Translations under genes and position numbers: made by a program
Notes under the pieces: generated by a model
What the model saw: the letters and a program-made list of their open reading frames with translations, nothing else
What the model was told of the DNA's origin: nothing
Databases searched by the model: none
DNA from: Aliidongia sp035943795
GTDB lineage: Bacteria; Pseudomonadota; Alphaproteobacteria; ATCC43930; CGMCC-115725
Assembly: GCF_035943795.1 (NCBI RefSeq)
Contig: NZ_DASZBY010000066.1
Coordinates: 62,001 to 126,000, forward strand
Length of the DNA: 64,000 nucleotides
Direction of reading: 5' to 3'
Part shown: positions 27,033-35,164 of the stretch, piece after piece
Layout of the letters: each line of letters starts with the position of its first letter
Numbering within the stretch: position 1 is the first letter of the stretch

Positions 27033-27325
27033 GCCGTCAGCACTCTGCGACCCTGCTGGCGGACCACGCGCATGCCGGCCTTCACCGGCGTGAGGCACGT
27101 CTGCATGGACGCAATGCCGTCGACCTCGGCCAGGCATTCGAAGCACACGCCCATCAGGCAATAAGGGGCGCGGGGACTGCCGGACACCGGCGTCGTCCTG
27201 GTCCAGGGCGCGGACTGCCGCAGCATGACGGCGGCGAGGCTTTCCCCGGCCTCGGCGGCGACCGCCTCGCCGTCGATGTAGATCGTCACGCCGTCGGCGC
27301 CGGGGTCATGCAGCTTGCGGAACAT
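27029..27325 (-). CDS. Small (2Fe-2S)-binding protein, HcnA/opine oxidase gamma type
   Basis: 98 aa ferredoxin-like subunit. The beta-strand start VTIYIDGEAVAAEAGESLAAVML leads to PYCLMGVCFECLAEVDG and the later QTC, giving the C-x4-C-x2-C...C pattern of a plant-type [2Fe-2S] cluster. From ATG 27325 it overlaps the end of the upstream oxidase gene by 20 bases and the following gene by 4. An in-frame start at 27370 is possible, but it would put 15 more residues into the overlap. Confidence 0.82.
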   Translation of the reverse strand: MFRKLHDPGADGVTIYIDGEAVAAEAGESLAAVMLRQSAPWTRTTPVSGSPRAPYCLMGVCFECLAEVDGIASMQTCLTPVKAGMRVVRQQGRRVLTA

Positions 27326-28424
27326 CGAAACGACTCTGATGAAAGGGTGAAAGATCGTCGGGCAACGCACCGGCCGCGATGGCGGTGGCGAGCACGCCCG
27401 CGTGGAAGGCGGCGAGCGTGACGCCGGAATGGCAGACCGCGACGAAGGCGCCGGGATGGCTCACGGACTGGGTGTAGATCGGGTAGCTGTCCGGCGTCAG
27501 GACTCGCAACCCGGCCCATTGCCGAACGAGGCCTGCCCCGGCCAAAGCCGGAATGATCCGTATCGCGGTCCGGCTGAGATGAGCCGCGGCAGCGCCCGTC
27601 GTCGACAGATTGTAACCGACGTCTTCGTTCGTCGCGCCAATCATGACCGTCCCGTCCGCAGTCTGACGCAGGCCGCCTCCCGGCAGCGGCAGGAGCGGGT
27701 CCAGCCGCTCGGTGACCAGGATCTGCCCCCGCTCGGGTCGCAACGGCACGTCGAGCCCGACCTGCCGGGCCAAAGCCTGGGTGCCGAGGCCGGCTGCGAT
27801 GACGATACGAGGGGCCGAGATGACCTCGTCGCCGATGGCCAGGCGGAAGTCGGCCCCGGCGCCATCGATCCCGTTCACGCGCGCATTGCTGCGAACGAGG
27901 CCGCCGAGCTGGATCACCGCAGCATGCAACGCCGCCAGAAGCCGCAGAGGATTGGCATGGCCGTCGCGATGCCCGAAGCTCGCCCCCGTCACGTCCGGCC
28001 CGAGCGTCACCTTCGGCAGCAGTCGTTCCAATCCGGACCGATCGACCATCTCCCAGTCCGGCTCACCACCGTCCCACTGATTGTGCAAGCGCCGCAGCAC
28101 GGCCTGGCGCGCCTCGAACGCGTCGGCACCGAGGCAGAAAGCCAGCCCGCCGTTCTGCTCGTAGCAGAGGCCCGTGTCGCTGCGCCCTTCGAGTTCTTCT
28201 GCAAAACCCCGCCACATCCCGATGCTACGTCGCGTCAGCCCCTGGTAGGCCGGCATGCCAAGGCCTTTGCCCTGCAACCAGACCAGGCCGAAATTGGCGC
28301 GCGCCGCCCGGAAGTCTCCGTCGTCGCCGTCGAGCAGCAGGACATGCTCGCCCCGCAATGCCAGGCCATAGGCGATCGCCGCCCCTACCGTACCCGCTCC
28401 AATCACCACGATGTCAGGCCGCAT
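27306..28424 (-). CDS. FAD-dependent oxidoreductase, HcnC/opine oxidase subunit B type (DAO family)
   Basis: 372 aa. FAD motif DIVVIGAGTVGAAIAYGLALRGEHVLLLD is at the N-terminus. NFGLVWLQGKGLGMPAYQGLTRRSIGMW is typical of the OoxB/HcnC branch, with GGGLRQTADGTVMIGATNEDVGY and AVCHSGVTLAAFHAGVLA near the end. It is the likely catalytic subunit, oxidising a C-N bond in a glycine, opine or D-amino-acid-like substrate. It is the first gene of the minus-strand operon and is divergent from a LysR gene. Confidence 0.87.
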   Translation of the reverse strand: MRPDIVVIGAGTVGAAIAYGLALRGEHVLLLDGDDGDFRAARANFGLVWLQGKGLGMPAYQGLTRRSIGMWRGFAEELEGRSDTGLCYEQNGGLAFCLGADAFEARQAVLRRLHNQWDGGEPDWEMVDRSGLERLLPKVTLGPDVTGASFGHRDGHANPLRLLAALHAAVIQLGGLVRSNARVNGIDGAGADFRLAIGDEVISAPRIVIAAGLGTQALARQVGLDVPLRPERGQILVTERLDPLLPLPGGGLRQTADGTVMIGATNEDVGYNLSTTGAAAAHLSRTAIRIIPALAGAGLVRQWAGLRVLTPDSYPIYTQSVSHPGAFVAVCHSGVTLAAFHAGVLATAIAAGALPDDLSPFHQSRFDVPQAA

Positions 28425-28515
28425 GAGATTCCCCCTTGCCGCCCTCGACGCTAGGACCCACGCTCCATGGCGTCAAAGTCCTTTTCCTTCGCACTCTATT
28501 CATTTGGGTTATGGA

Positions 28516-29433
28516 ATGACGCGACGAATCAATCTGAGGCAGATCGAGGCCTTCAAAGCGGTGATCGAGCATGGGACGGTCAGTCGGGCGGCAGAAATGC
28601 TGAACGTTTCCCAGCCCGCGATGAGCAAGCTGATCGCGCACCTGGAAGAAGATGCGGGGCTGCGGCTGTTCGACCGGGTGAAGGGCCGCCTGGCGCCGAC
28701 CCGTCGCGGGATGCGGCTCTACGAAGAGATCGACCGCATCTTCGCCGGAGTCCGGCAGGTCGAGAACGCCATCGACACGATCCGCCGCGACGAGCAGGGG
28801 CGGATCCTCATCGGTGTCATGCCGGCGCTCTCCGGCTCGTTCATCCAGCAGGCGACCGCCGCCTTTCTCGCCCGCCAGCCCGGCGTGTTCTGCTCGATCC
28901 AGTCGCGCAGTTCGCAATGGATCACCGACGGCCTCGTCACCCGCAAGCTCGACGTCGGCCTGGTCATCGCCCCGATCGACAATCCCTATATCGTGGCCGA
29001 ACCGATGATGGGACAGCCGGTCGTCTGCATCCTGCCGCTCGGCCATCCGCTCGCAGCCAAGGCCGTGATCGTGCCGGCCGACCTGATCGACGTTCCTTTC
29101 ATCTCCTTCGACCCGGAGAGCCATACCAGCCAGCGCGTGGCGAGCGTGTTGAAGGCCCACGGCGTCGAGCTCGATCCGGCCATGATCGTCAACGTGTCGC
29201 CGACCCTGTGCGAGTTCGTCGCCGCCGGCGTCGGCGTTTCGCTGGTGCATCCGCTGATCGTCGGTGGCCTGCGCGAGAAGCTCGCCATCCGGCGGTTCGA
29301 ACCCACGATCCAGCTCGATTTTCAGCTCTGCCGGCTCCGCGACAGCCGGAACGCGCGCCTGGTCGACGCCTATCTGGACGTGACGCGCGAGGCGGCTGCA
29401 GCGATCTCGCGCACGATCATCGCCGAAGCCTGA
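28516..29433 (+). CDS. LysR-family transcriptional regulator, OccR/NocR-like
   Basis: 305 aa. The HTH reads INLRQIEAFKAVIEHGTVSRAAEMLNVSQPAMSKLIAHLEE (residues 5-45), followed by FDRVKGRLAPTRRG. The effector domain contains GQPVVCILPLGHPLAAK and a C-terminal CEFVAAGVGVSLVHPL. The sequence style resembles opine regulators. It is divergent from the four-gene oxidase operon with a 91-base gap, the classic layout for a LysR activator. ATG 28516 gives the family N-terminus; the in-frame 28411 start would overlap the oxidase gene. Confidence 0.88.
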   Translation: MTRRINLRQIEAFKAVIEHGTVSRAAEMLNVSQPAMSKLIAHLEEDAGLRLFDRVKGRLAPTRRGMRLYEEIDRIFAGVRQVENAIDTIRRDEQGRILIGVMPALSGSFIQQATAAFLARQPGVFCSIQSRSSQWITDGLVTRKLDVGLVIAPIDNPYIVAEPMMGQPVVCILPLGHPLAAKAVIVPADLIDVPFISFDPESHTSQRVASVLKAHGVELDPAMIVNVSPTLCEFVAAGVGVSLVHPLIVGGLREKLAIRRFEPTIQLDFQLCRLRDSRNARLVDAYLDVTREAAAAISRTIIAEA

Positions 29434-29447
29434 GGCGGCCGCACCGC

Positions 29448-31001
29448 TCAATGCGGCTTCACGGTCGACAGCTCGGTGATCGGCGGCGCCAGATTCAAGG
29501 CACCCTTGAGATCGTAGCCATAGTCGAGCCGATCGCTATGGACCCAGACCTGCCGCAGGTCGAACAGTGGTATGGCGCAGACGTCCGCCATGATCTTGCG
29601 CTGCGCCTCCTTCCACATCGCCTTTTGCCCTTCTGCGTCGGGGGCCACGCGCGCCGCCTCGATCTCGTGGTCGGCGACCGCGCAATGGGAGAAGTTGCTG
29701 GCGGCGGTCGGCGTGCCGACGATCGCCCTGGAATGGAAGAATTCGCTGAGATAGGTATCGGCGATCGGGAAGCGCGCGGCACCGTAGAAGACGAGCGCGC
29801 TCAAGTCCCGCCGGACCTGGCTTTGATAGGTCGGATGATCGACGACCTGTAGTTCCAGCTTGATGCCGACTTTGGCCAACTGGGCCTGCATGACCTCCAT
29901 GAACGGCTTCTGGGCCGAGATGTTCGAGACGATCGCCTTTAAAGTGATCCCGTCGGCATGCCCGGCCTCCGCCAGCAGCGCCCTGGCCTTTGCGGGATCG
30001 AAGACATAGCTGCCGACCGAGCAATCCTCGCCGAGATACCCCGGCGGGACGATCGAACAGCCCTTGGGGCCGACGTCCTTTCCGACGTAATGCACCAGGT
30101 CGTCGACATTGATCGCGGCCGCGATCGCCTGGCGCACCCTTATGTCGTTGAGCGGCGGGCTGTTCTGGTTGATGTGGAGCAGCCGGTATTCGCCCGGCTG
30201 GAAGATGTCGACGTTATAGCCCGGTCGCTTGCGCGCGGCATCGACCCAGCGCTGTTCGCGCTTGCCATCCATCAGGTCGAGCTCTCCCGACGTGAAGGCG
30301 AGTTCGCGGGTGCCGTCGGACGGAATGTTGCGCACGATGATCGTGTCGATCTTGGGCTTGCCGCGGAAATAGGCCTGGTGGGCCGCCAGCTTCACATATT
30401 GCTGGGTCACCTGCTCCACGAAGGCGAACGGGCCGGTGCCAACGGGGTGATGGCCGAAATCATCGCCGAATTTCTCGGCCGCCTTGCGGCTGATGATATT
30501 GCCGCCGTGATAGTTCGAGACACGGCCGAGGAAGCTCGCATCCGGATATTTGAGCGCGATCCTCACCGTATAATCATCGAGCCGGGTGACGCTGTCGATC
30601 GAGGCGAAATCCGACGAGAAGGTCGAGCGCTTCGGGTCGGCGGACCGGTTGAGCGAATAGACCACGTCGTCCGCCGTCAGCTCGCCCCAGTCGCCCTGGA
30701 ATTCGACCCCGTGACGCAGGTGGAAGGTCCAGGTCTTTCCGTCGGCCGAGGTCTCCCAGCTCTGGGCGAGGTCGGGTTCGAGATCCCGCGGATCCGCGCT
30801 GCCGGGCTTGAAACGGACGAGGGCGTTGTAGATCCAGCCGATCAGCGTCATGTCGCCCGTGGCGCTGGCGCGGTGGGGATCGAGCGTTGCCGGGTCCCCG
30901 GAACCGACGCCGACCTGCAAGATGCTCTCCTCGGCCATCACCGGCAGAGGAAGCCACAGGACGAACAGCAGGCACGCAATCCGAGCCGCGACCTTCAGCA
31001 T
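29448..31001 (-). CDS. ABC transporter substrate-binding protein, family 5, without adjacent transporter genes
   Basis: 517 aa from ATG 31001; an in-frame start at 31034 would add 11 residues. The signal peptide is MLKVAARIACLLFVLWLPLPVMA. Mature features are VGSGDPATLDPHRASATGD, TWTFHLRHGVEFQGDWGELTADDVVYSLNR and VRQAIAAAINVDDLVHYV, all typical of peptide/nickel/opine binding proteins. No permease or ATPase lies nearby on this strand. It ends 14 bases from the convergent LysR gene, so it may deliver substrate for the oxidase locus using a transporter encoded elsewhere. Confidence 0.9.
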   Translation of the reverse strand: MLKVAARIACLLFVLWLPLPVMAEESILQVGVGSGDPATLDPHRASATGDMTLIGWIYNALVRFKPGSADPRDLEPDLAQSWETSADGKTWTFHLRHGVEFQGDWGELTADDVVYSLNRSADPKRSTFSSDFASIDSVTRLDDYTVRIALKYPDASFLGRVSNYHGGNIISRKAAEKFGDDFGHHPVGTGPFAFVEQVTQQYVKLAAHQAYFRGKPKIDTIIVRNIPSDGTRELAFTSGELDLMDGKREQRWVDAARKRPGYNVDIFQPGEYRLLHINQNSPPLNDIRVRQAIAAAINVDDLVHYVGKDVGPKGCSIVPPGYLGEDCSVGSYVFDPAKARALLAEAGHADGITLKAIVSNISAQKPFMEVMQAQLAKVGIKLELQVVDHPTYQSQVRRDLSALVFYGAARFPIADTYLSEFFHSRAIVGTPTAASNFSHCAVADHEIEAARVAPDAEGQKAMWKEAQRKIMADVCAIPLFDLRQVWVHSDRLDYGYDLKGALNLAPPITELSTVKPH

Positions 31002-31134
31002 GCTTCCACCCCGAGACGAATGAGCCGAGGTCAAAACATCATCAGGCCGCGAGCAATCTGTCCAAGTCCAAAACCGTCTGCTCTCATTCTCAGAGGTTAT
31101 GGCAGCCCGTGGAACCCCGGCATCCCTCGTCCGG

Positions 31135-32736
31135 CTAGTCGCGGCGGGGGCGTTGCAGCATGAAGCTTTCGAACGGCGCGATCTGCCCGTTCAGGCCGAC
31201 CACGTCGTAATAGGTGACCTTGATCGTCGTGATGTCGCCGGGGTGCGAGCCCGGATCGACGGTGAAGGCGGCGAAGCCATAGGATTGCGCGGCGTTCCGC
31301 ACCGCCGACCAGGGCGCGTGCTCGGTCACATAGACCGGCGCGCGCTTGCCCGTGGCCGGGTCGGGCGACGCCGCGACGGCGGTGATGACCCGGCATTGCG
31401 GCGGGTCGAACAACAGCTGGTTCGATGGAGCCGAGGTCCCGCCGCCGCCGATCACCATATGCACCGTGCCCTTGGTGGTATCGATCACATCGGTCGCCGT
31501 CGCGGCCGGAACCGGCGTCAGGGTCTGGTTCGCTTCCCGGCCGCGGACCGGGTGGGAGCGCTCGTAATGATGCTCGTGGCCGCATACCACCAGGTCGACC
31601 CCGTATTTGTCGAACAGCGGCACCCATTCCTCGCGGATGCCGAGATCCGCGCCATTGGCCTTGTCGGCGGTGGAGATCGCAACCTGATGCATGCACACCA
31701 CGATCCAGTCGATGGCGCGGTCGGTCCGTGCGGCGGCCAGTTCCTTCTCCAGCCAGGCCTTCTGGGCGCCGGACGAATAGCCCCGGACATAGGAATTGCC
31801 GGCATCCTGGTAGCAGATGTCGTCGTTGGCGATGCTGACGATACGCACCGAGCCGGCGGTGAAGGCGTACCAGAGGCCCTTGGTCACGTCGGTCTGGCCG
31901 GCCGATTCGGGCACCGAGAAATAGGTCTGGTAGGCCTGGTAGCCGATCGGGCCGTTCCCCAGCTCGTTCTCATGATTGCCGGGCGACGGCATCCAGGGCC
32001 GGTTGCGGGCGCTGCGGCTGTTGTTTTCCCAGAAATCCCACCAGGTCCGCACCCGATCCTGGGCGAGATTGGCATAACAGAGGTCGCCGTTGAACAGGTG
32101 GAACAGCGGCTGCAGCCGCTCGACGCCCAGCGTGGTGTCGCCTGCCGCCGGCGAGCCGAGATTGTCGTTCACGAAGGCCGGTGGATTGGGCAACGTCACG
32201 CCCGGCGGCAGGGCGAATTTCCGGCCCAGGGTCGGCGTGCCCTGGTCGCCGAAACTGGTGAAGGTGAAAGCCGCCCGACCGCGCGGCGCGGTGCGGAACG
32301 TTCCGAACTCCGCCTGAGCCCCGTCGTGGATGGCACCATAGAGGTAAGCCGCATTCGGCTTCAGGCCGCGGATCTTCGCGTGATAGGCATAGACGGTCTG
32401 CTTGGACTTGCCGTCGACGTAGCTGACCTGTTCGGCCGCGACCGCGTGCTCGAGCTTGCCGTCGAGCCGCCCGACCATCACGCGGGGATGGCGAACGGCC
32501 TCCAGCGTGTGCCAGGACACCACGACCTCGGACGACGCATCCGCGCCGAACTGCAGATGCAGGCCGGCGACCGGTGACGTCGCCACCGGATCGGCGGCGG
32601 TGCGGGGCGCGGGTGCCGCCGCTGCCGACCCGGCCGGCAGGACGGCGGCCAAGGTCGCGGCCCCGCCGTAGAGGCCGGCGGCCGCGAGCAACTTGCGGCG
32701 GCTGAGGTCGAGCGAATGTTTGTCGTCGGTCGGCAT
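31135..32736 (-). CDS. Tat-exported metallophosphoesterase, purple acid phosphatase type
   Basis: 533 aa. The N-terminus has LDLSRRKLLAAAGLYGGAAT, a twin-arginine signal, so it is likely periplasmic. An Fn3-like purple acid phosphatase N domain follows. The five metal-binding blocks are all visible in order: FGDQG, GDLCYAN, PGNHEN, CMHQV and GHEHHYER. The enzyme should release phosphate from esters under acidic conditions. ATG 32736 is chosen because it places the Tat motif near the N-terminus; an upstream in-frame start at 32784 exists. No pho box is evident to me. Confidence 0.9.
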   Translation of the reverse strand: MPTDDKHSLDLSRRKLLAAAGLYGGAATLAAVLPAGSAAAAPAPRTAADPVATSPVAGLHLQFGADASSEVVVSWHTLEAVRHPRVMVGRLDGKLEHAVAAEQVSYVDGKSKQTVYAYHAKIRGLKPNAAYLYGAIHDGAQAEFGTFRTAPRGRAAFTFTSFGDQGTPTLGRKFALPPGVTLPNPPAFVNDNLGSPAAGDTTLGVERLQPLFHLFNGDLCYANLAQDRVRTWWDFWENNSRSARNRPWMPSPGNHENELGNGPIGYQAYQTYFSVPESAGQTDVTKGLWYAFTAGSVRIVSIANDDICYQDAGNSYVRGYSSGAQKAWLEKELAAARTDRAIDWIVVCMHQVAISTADKANGADLGIREEWVPLFDKYGVDLVVCGHEHHYERSHPVRGREANQTLTPVPAATATDVIDTTKGTVHMVIGGGGTSAPSNQLLFDPPQCRVITAVAASPDPATGKRAPVYVTEHAPWSAVRNAAQSYGFAAFTVDPGSHPGDITTIKVTYYDVVGLNGQIAPFESFMLQRPRRD

Positions 32737-32830
32737 GGTGTCGGCCCTCGCAGCTGGATCGTCGGATGGAGCCAACATTCCCAACGCATGGGAAGCCGTC
32801 TAGCGCAACACTGTGACAATGCTCCGCCTC

Positions 32831-33454
32831 CTAGGGACGGTGGGCCTTGAGCCGATGCCGGTGCGCGGCCTGCTTTGCCCGATTGCCGCAGATGGCCATG
32901 CTGCACCATCGTCGGCCATGCCCGCGCGTATGGTCGGCGAAAAGCAACGTGCAGGCTGGTCCTTCACAAGCCTTCACGTGGGAGAAATCCTCGGCGCAGA
33001 CGAGCCGAGCCAGCGCCTCTCCGATCGGAAGCAGCAGCGCCTCCGGCGACCGCCATCGACGCGTGAAGCGAAGCTCCAAGGCGCCATTCCCCGTCCCCTG
33101 CTGCGGCACGAGCCGGCCGAAAGCCTCGTCCCGCTCCAGCAAGCGATTGAGCGGTTCCAGCTCGCGGAGGTCCTCCGCGATCAACGGCCGTCCCTTGTGC
33201 TGCCGCACGAAGCCCCCGAACCACTCGCGCAGCGCCCTCGCCTGATCGGCCACCATATCGAGTTCACCAGGCAGGGCGCGCGTTCGAATGCTCTCGAGCT
33301 CATCGGCGCGCATAAGCTGCGCTTGCTCCAGCCAGGCGAGCAACCCCTCGCCATCGCCGATCCAATCGACGGGGATATCGATCGGCGTCGCGATCGAATT
33401 CAGGAAATCCAGCCCCGGCGCATCGCCGACAAAAATCGCGGGAAGGCGGCCCAT
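32831..33454 (-). CDS. CGNR zinc-finger (ABATE domain) putative transcription regulator
   Basis: 207 aa. It starts with the ABATE-like region IFVGDAPGLDFLNSIATPID and ends in the zinc-finger CEGPACTLLFADHTRGHGRRWCSMAICGNRAKQAAHR, where four cysteines and the CGNR signature are visible. The family is thought to bind DNA. It is divergent from an alpha/beta hydrolase gene, and the 164-base gap carries a promoter-like element and repeats, so control of the hydrolase/SDR/exporter genes is likely but inferred. Confidence 0.88.
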   Translation of the reverse strand: MGRLPAIFVGDAPGLDFLNSIATPIDIPVDWIGDGEGLLAWLEQAQLMRADELESIRTRALPGELDMVADQARALREWFGGFVRQHKGRPLIAEDLRELEPLNRLLERDEAFGRLVPQQGTGNGALELRFTRRWRSPEALLLPIGEALARLVCAEDFSHVKACEGPACTLLFADHTRGHGRRWCSMAICGNRAKQAAHRHRLKAHRP

Positions 33455-33536
33455 CGCAACTCCTCATCCGGTCTCGCGACGCCTCGTCGGAGCGCCCACC
33501 ATGCATGAGGGTGTCAAATAACCCCTCAGAAGACCA

Positions 33537-33566
33537 TTGACAAGTTACCTCACATTCTCACATAAC
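33537..33566 (+). promoter_or_regulatory. Putative sigma-70 promoter with embedded direct repeats
   Basis: TTGACA at 33537-33542 is an exact -35 consensus, followed after 18 bases by CATAAC (33561-33566), a 4/6 match to -10. The spacer and -10 contain CTCACAT twice (33549-33555 and 33557-33563), one base apart. The region is clearly AT-richer than its surroundings. It would drive the hydrolase gene starting at 33619. Confidence 0.5.
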
Positions 33567-33584
33567 CTTCTCAATACGAACATA

Positions 33585-33600
33585 ATGGTTACGCAACCAT
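33585..33600. promoter_or_regulatory. Short perfect palindrome, candidate operator
   Basis: ATGGTT (33585-33590) and AACCAT (33595-33600) are perfect inverted arms around ACGC. The site lies 19 bases after the putative -10 element and just ahead of the ribosome site of the hydrolase gene, a good position for a repressor. The binding protein is unknown; the divergent CGNR protein is a candidate. Confidence 0.4.
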
Positions 33601-33618
33601 GATCCTGGGAGAACGGCG

Positions 33619-34311
33619 ATGAACGGGAATATGCATGTTGTCCTCGTCCACGGCGCCTGGGCCGACGGCTCCAGTTGGTCGAAGGTCATCGGGCCGCTGA
33701 AAGCCGACGGTTTCGCGGTGATGGCGGCACCTCTGCCACTGACGTCGTTCCGCGACGACGTGGCCGCGCTCGATCGGACGATCGAGCGCGCCACAGGCCC
33801 GGTCGTCCTGGTCGGTCACGCCTACGCCGGCGCCGTGATCGCCGCGACGCGCAGCGAGCGGGTAAAGGCGCTCGTCTATGTGGCGGCCCTCGCCCCCGAC
33901 GAGGGAGAGACGGTCGCGGACGTGTTCTATCGCACCGAACCTCACCCACAGGCACCGACGCTCGCCCCCGATCGTCACGGACTGATCTTCTTGCCCGAGA
34001 CGGCGTTCGCCGACGCCTTCGCGCAGCATGCCTCGGCGGAGGAACTGGCCGTTCTGGCGGCGGTTCAGCAGCCGATCTCGCCGGCGTGCATCACGGTGCC
34101 GGTGGATCGCCCGCTGTGGAAGGACCGGCCGTCCTGGTTCCTCGTTGCCGAGCAGGACCGCATGATCGTCGAGGCGAACCAACGTTTCATGGCCGGGCGC
34201 ATGAAGGCCCGGACCCGCTCCCATCCCGTCGATCACACGCCGATGGTGAGCGCGCCATCCATCGTCCTGGACATCATCCGCGAGGCGATCGAGGGGGCTT
34301 CGGCGGACTGA
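33619..34311 (+). CDS. Alpha/beta-hydrolase fold protein lacking the nucleophile serine
   Basis: 230 aa. The fold is clear: VVLVHGAWADGSSWSKVI (oxyanion loop), PVVLVGHAYAGAVIAATRSERVKALVYVAALAPDEGETVADVF, then the acid Asp180 (AEQDRM) and His206 (VDHTPM). The nucleophile elbow, normally GHSYGG, is GHAYAG here, so Ala68 replaces Ser. Acid and base are kept. Either this subgroup uses different chemistry or it is a binding protein. GGGAGA precedes the start. It heads a likely operon with an SDR and an EamA permease. Confidence 0.85.
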   Translation: MNGNMHVVLVHGAWADGSSWSKVIGPLKADGFAVMAAPLPLTSFRDDVAALDRTIERATGPVVLVGHAYAGAVIAATRSERVKALVYVAALAPDEGETVADVFYRTEPHPQAPTLAPDRHGLIFLPETAFADAFAQHASAEELAVLAAVQQPISPACITVPVDRPLWKDRPSWFLVAEQDRMIVEANQRFMAGRMKARTRSHPVDHTPMVSAPSIVLDIIREAIEGASAD

Positions 34312-34363
34312 CCTTCGCCGCTTTCCCGCAGCCCTCGTAACCGCTCGACATAGGAGAAACAGG

Positions 34364-35134
34364 ATGACGAACTCAGTTGCCATCGTTACCGGAGCCAGCC
34401 AGGGCATCGGTCAGGCCACGGCCATCCGCCTTGCCCGCGACTTCTCAGCACTGGTCCTGGTCGCGCGGGATCGCACGAACCTGGAGCAGACCGCCGCGGC
34501 GGTGAAGGCGGCCGGTGCGAAAGCGCTGATCATCGATGCCGATCTGGCTGAGCCCGAGGCGGCGCAAGCGGTGGTCGATCGGGCGGTGGCCGCGGTCGGT
34601 CGCATCGACGCCCTGCTCAACATCGCCGGTGCGGTGCCCCAGATCGACCTGTTCGAAATGACCGACGAACAGTGGGAGGGCGGGCTGGCGTTGAAGCTGC
34701 ATGGCGCGCGGCGGCTGACCATCGCCGCGTGGCCGGCGCTGAAGGTGGCCAAGGGATCCGTCGTCTTGATGTCGGGCAATTCGGCCCTGTTTCCCAAAGC
34801 ACCCTATGCGGCTGTGGGCACGATCAATGCCGCGATCGTCGCGCTGGCGAAGGCATTCTCGGACCGCGGTATCGCCGATGGCGTCCAGGTCAACAGCGTC
34901 CTGCCCGGCCCGGTGATGACCGGCCGCCGCAAGTCCTATCTCGAGCACTGGGCGCCGCTGCACGACATGACGGTCGAACAGGCAACGGCCAACTTCCCCA
35001 AGGAAGCCGGGATCGCGCGATATGGCGAACCGCAGGAGATTGCGGAGTTGATGGCGTTCCTGGTCTCGCCCGGTGCACGCTGGATGACCGGCTCCACGCT
35101 CCGCATGGATGGTGGCGAAGTGAAGTCGGTCTGA
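34364..35134 (+). CDS. SDR-family oxidoreductase with atypical active site
   Basis: 256 aa. The cofactor motif is TGASQGIG (residues 9-16) and NIAG is at 86-89. The catalytic tetrad is degraded: Lys111 (ALKLHG) stands where Asn is usual. A Ser is present in SGNSA, and Tyr148 in APYAAVGT is followed at +4 by Gly152 instead of Lys. VNSVLPGPVMTGRR and the C-terminal MTGSTLRMDGG are normal. It belongs with divergent SDRs that keep the fold but lack YxxxK. It is 52 bases downstream of the hydrolase gene with a GGAG site. Confidence 0.87.
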   Translation: MTNSVAIVTGASQGIGQATAIRLARDFSALVLVARDRTNLEQTAAAVKAAGAKALIIDADLAEPEAAQAVVDRAVAAVGRIDALLNIAGAVPQIDLFEMTDEQWEGGLALKLHGARRLTIAAWPALKVAKGSVVLMSGNSALFPKAPYAAVGTINAAIVALAKAFSDRGIADGVQVNSVLPGPVMTGRRKSYLEHWAPLHDMTVEQATANFPKEAGIARYGEPQEIAELMAFLVSPGARWMTGSTLRMDGGEVKSV

Positions 35135-35164
35135 GGAAACCCGAGGTTCGGTTGGGGGTCGAGA

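Noticed and set aside
28498..28517. ATTC...GAAT dyad near the LysR start in the oxidase gap
   Set aside because: The arms are only 4 bases and it overlaps the LysR start codon; too weak to call an operator.
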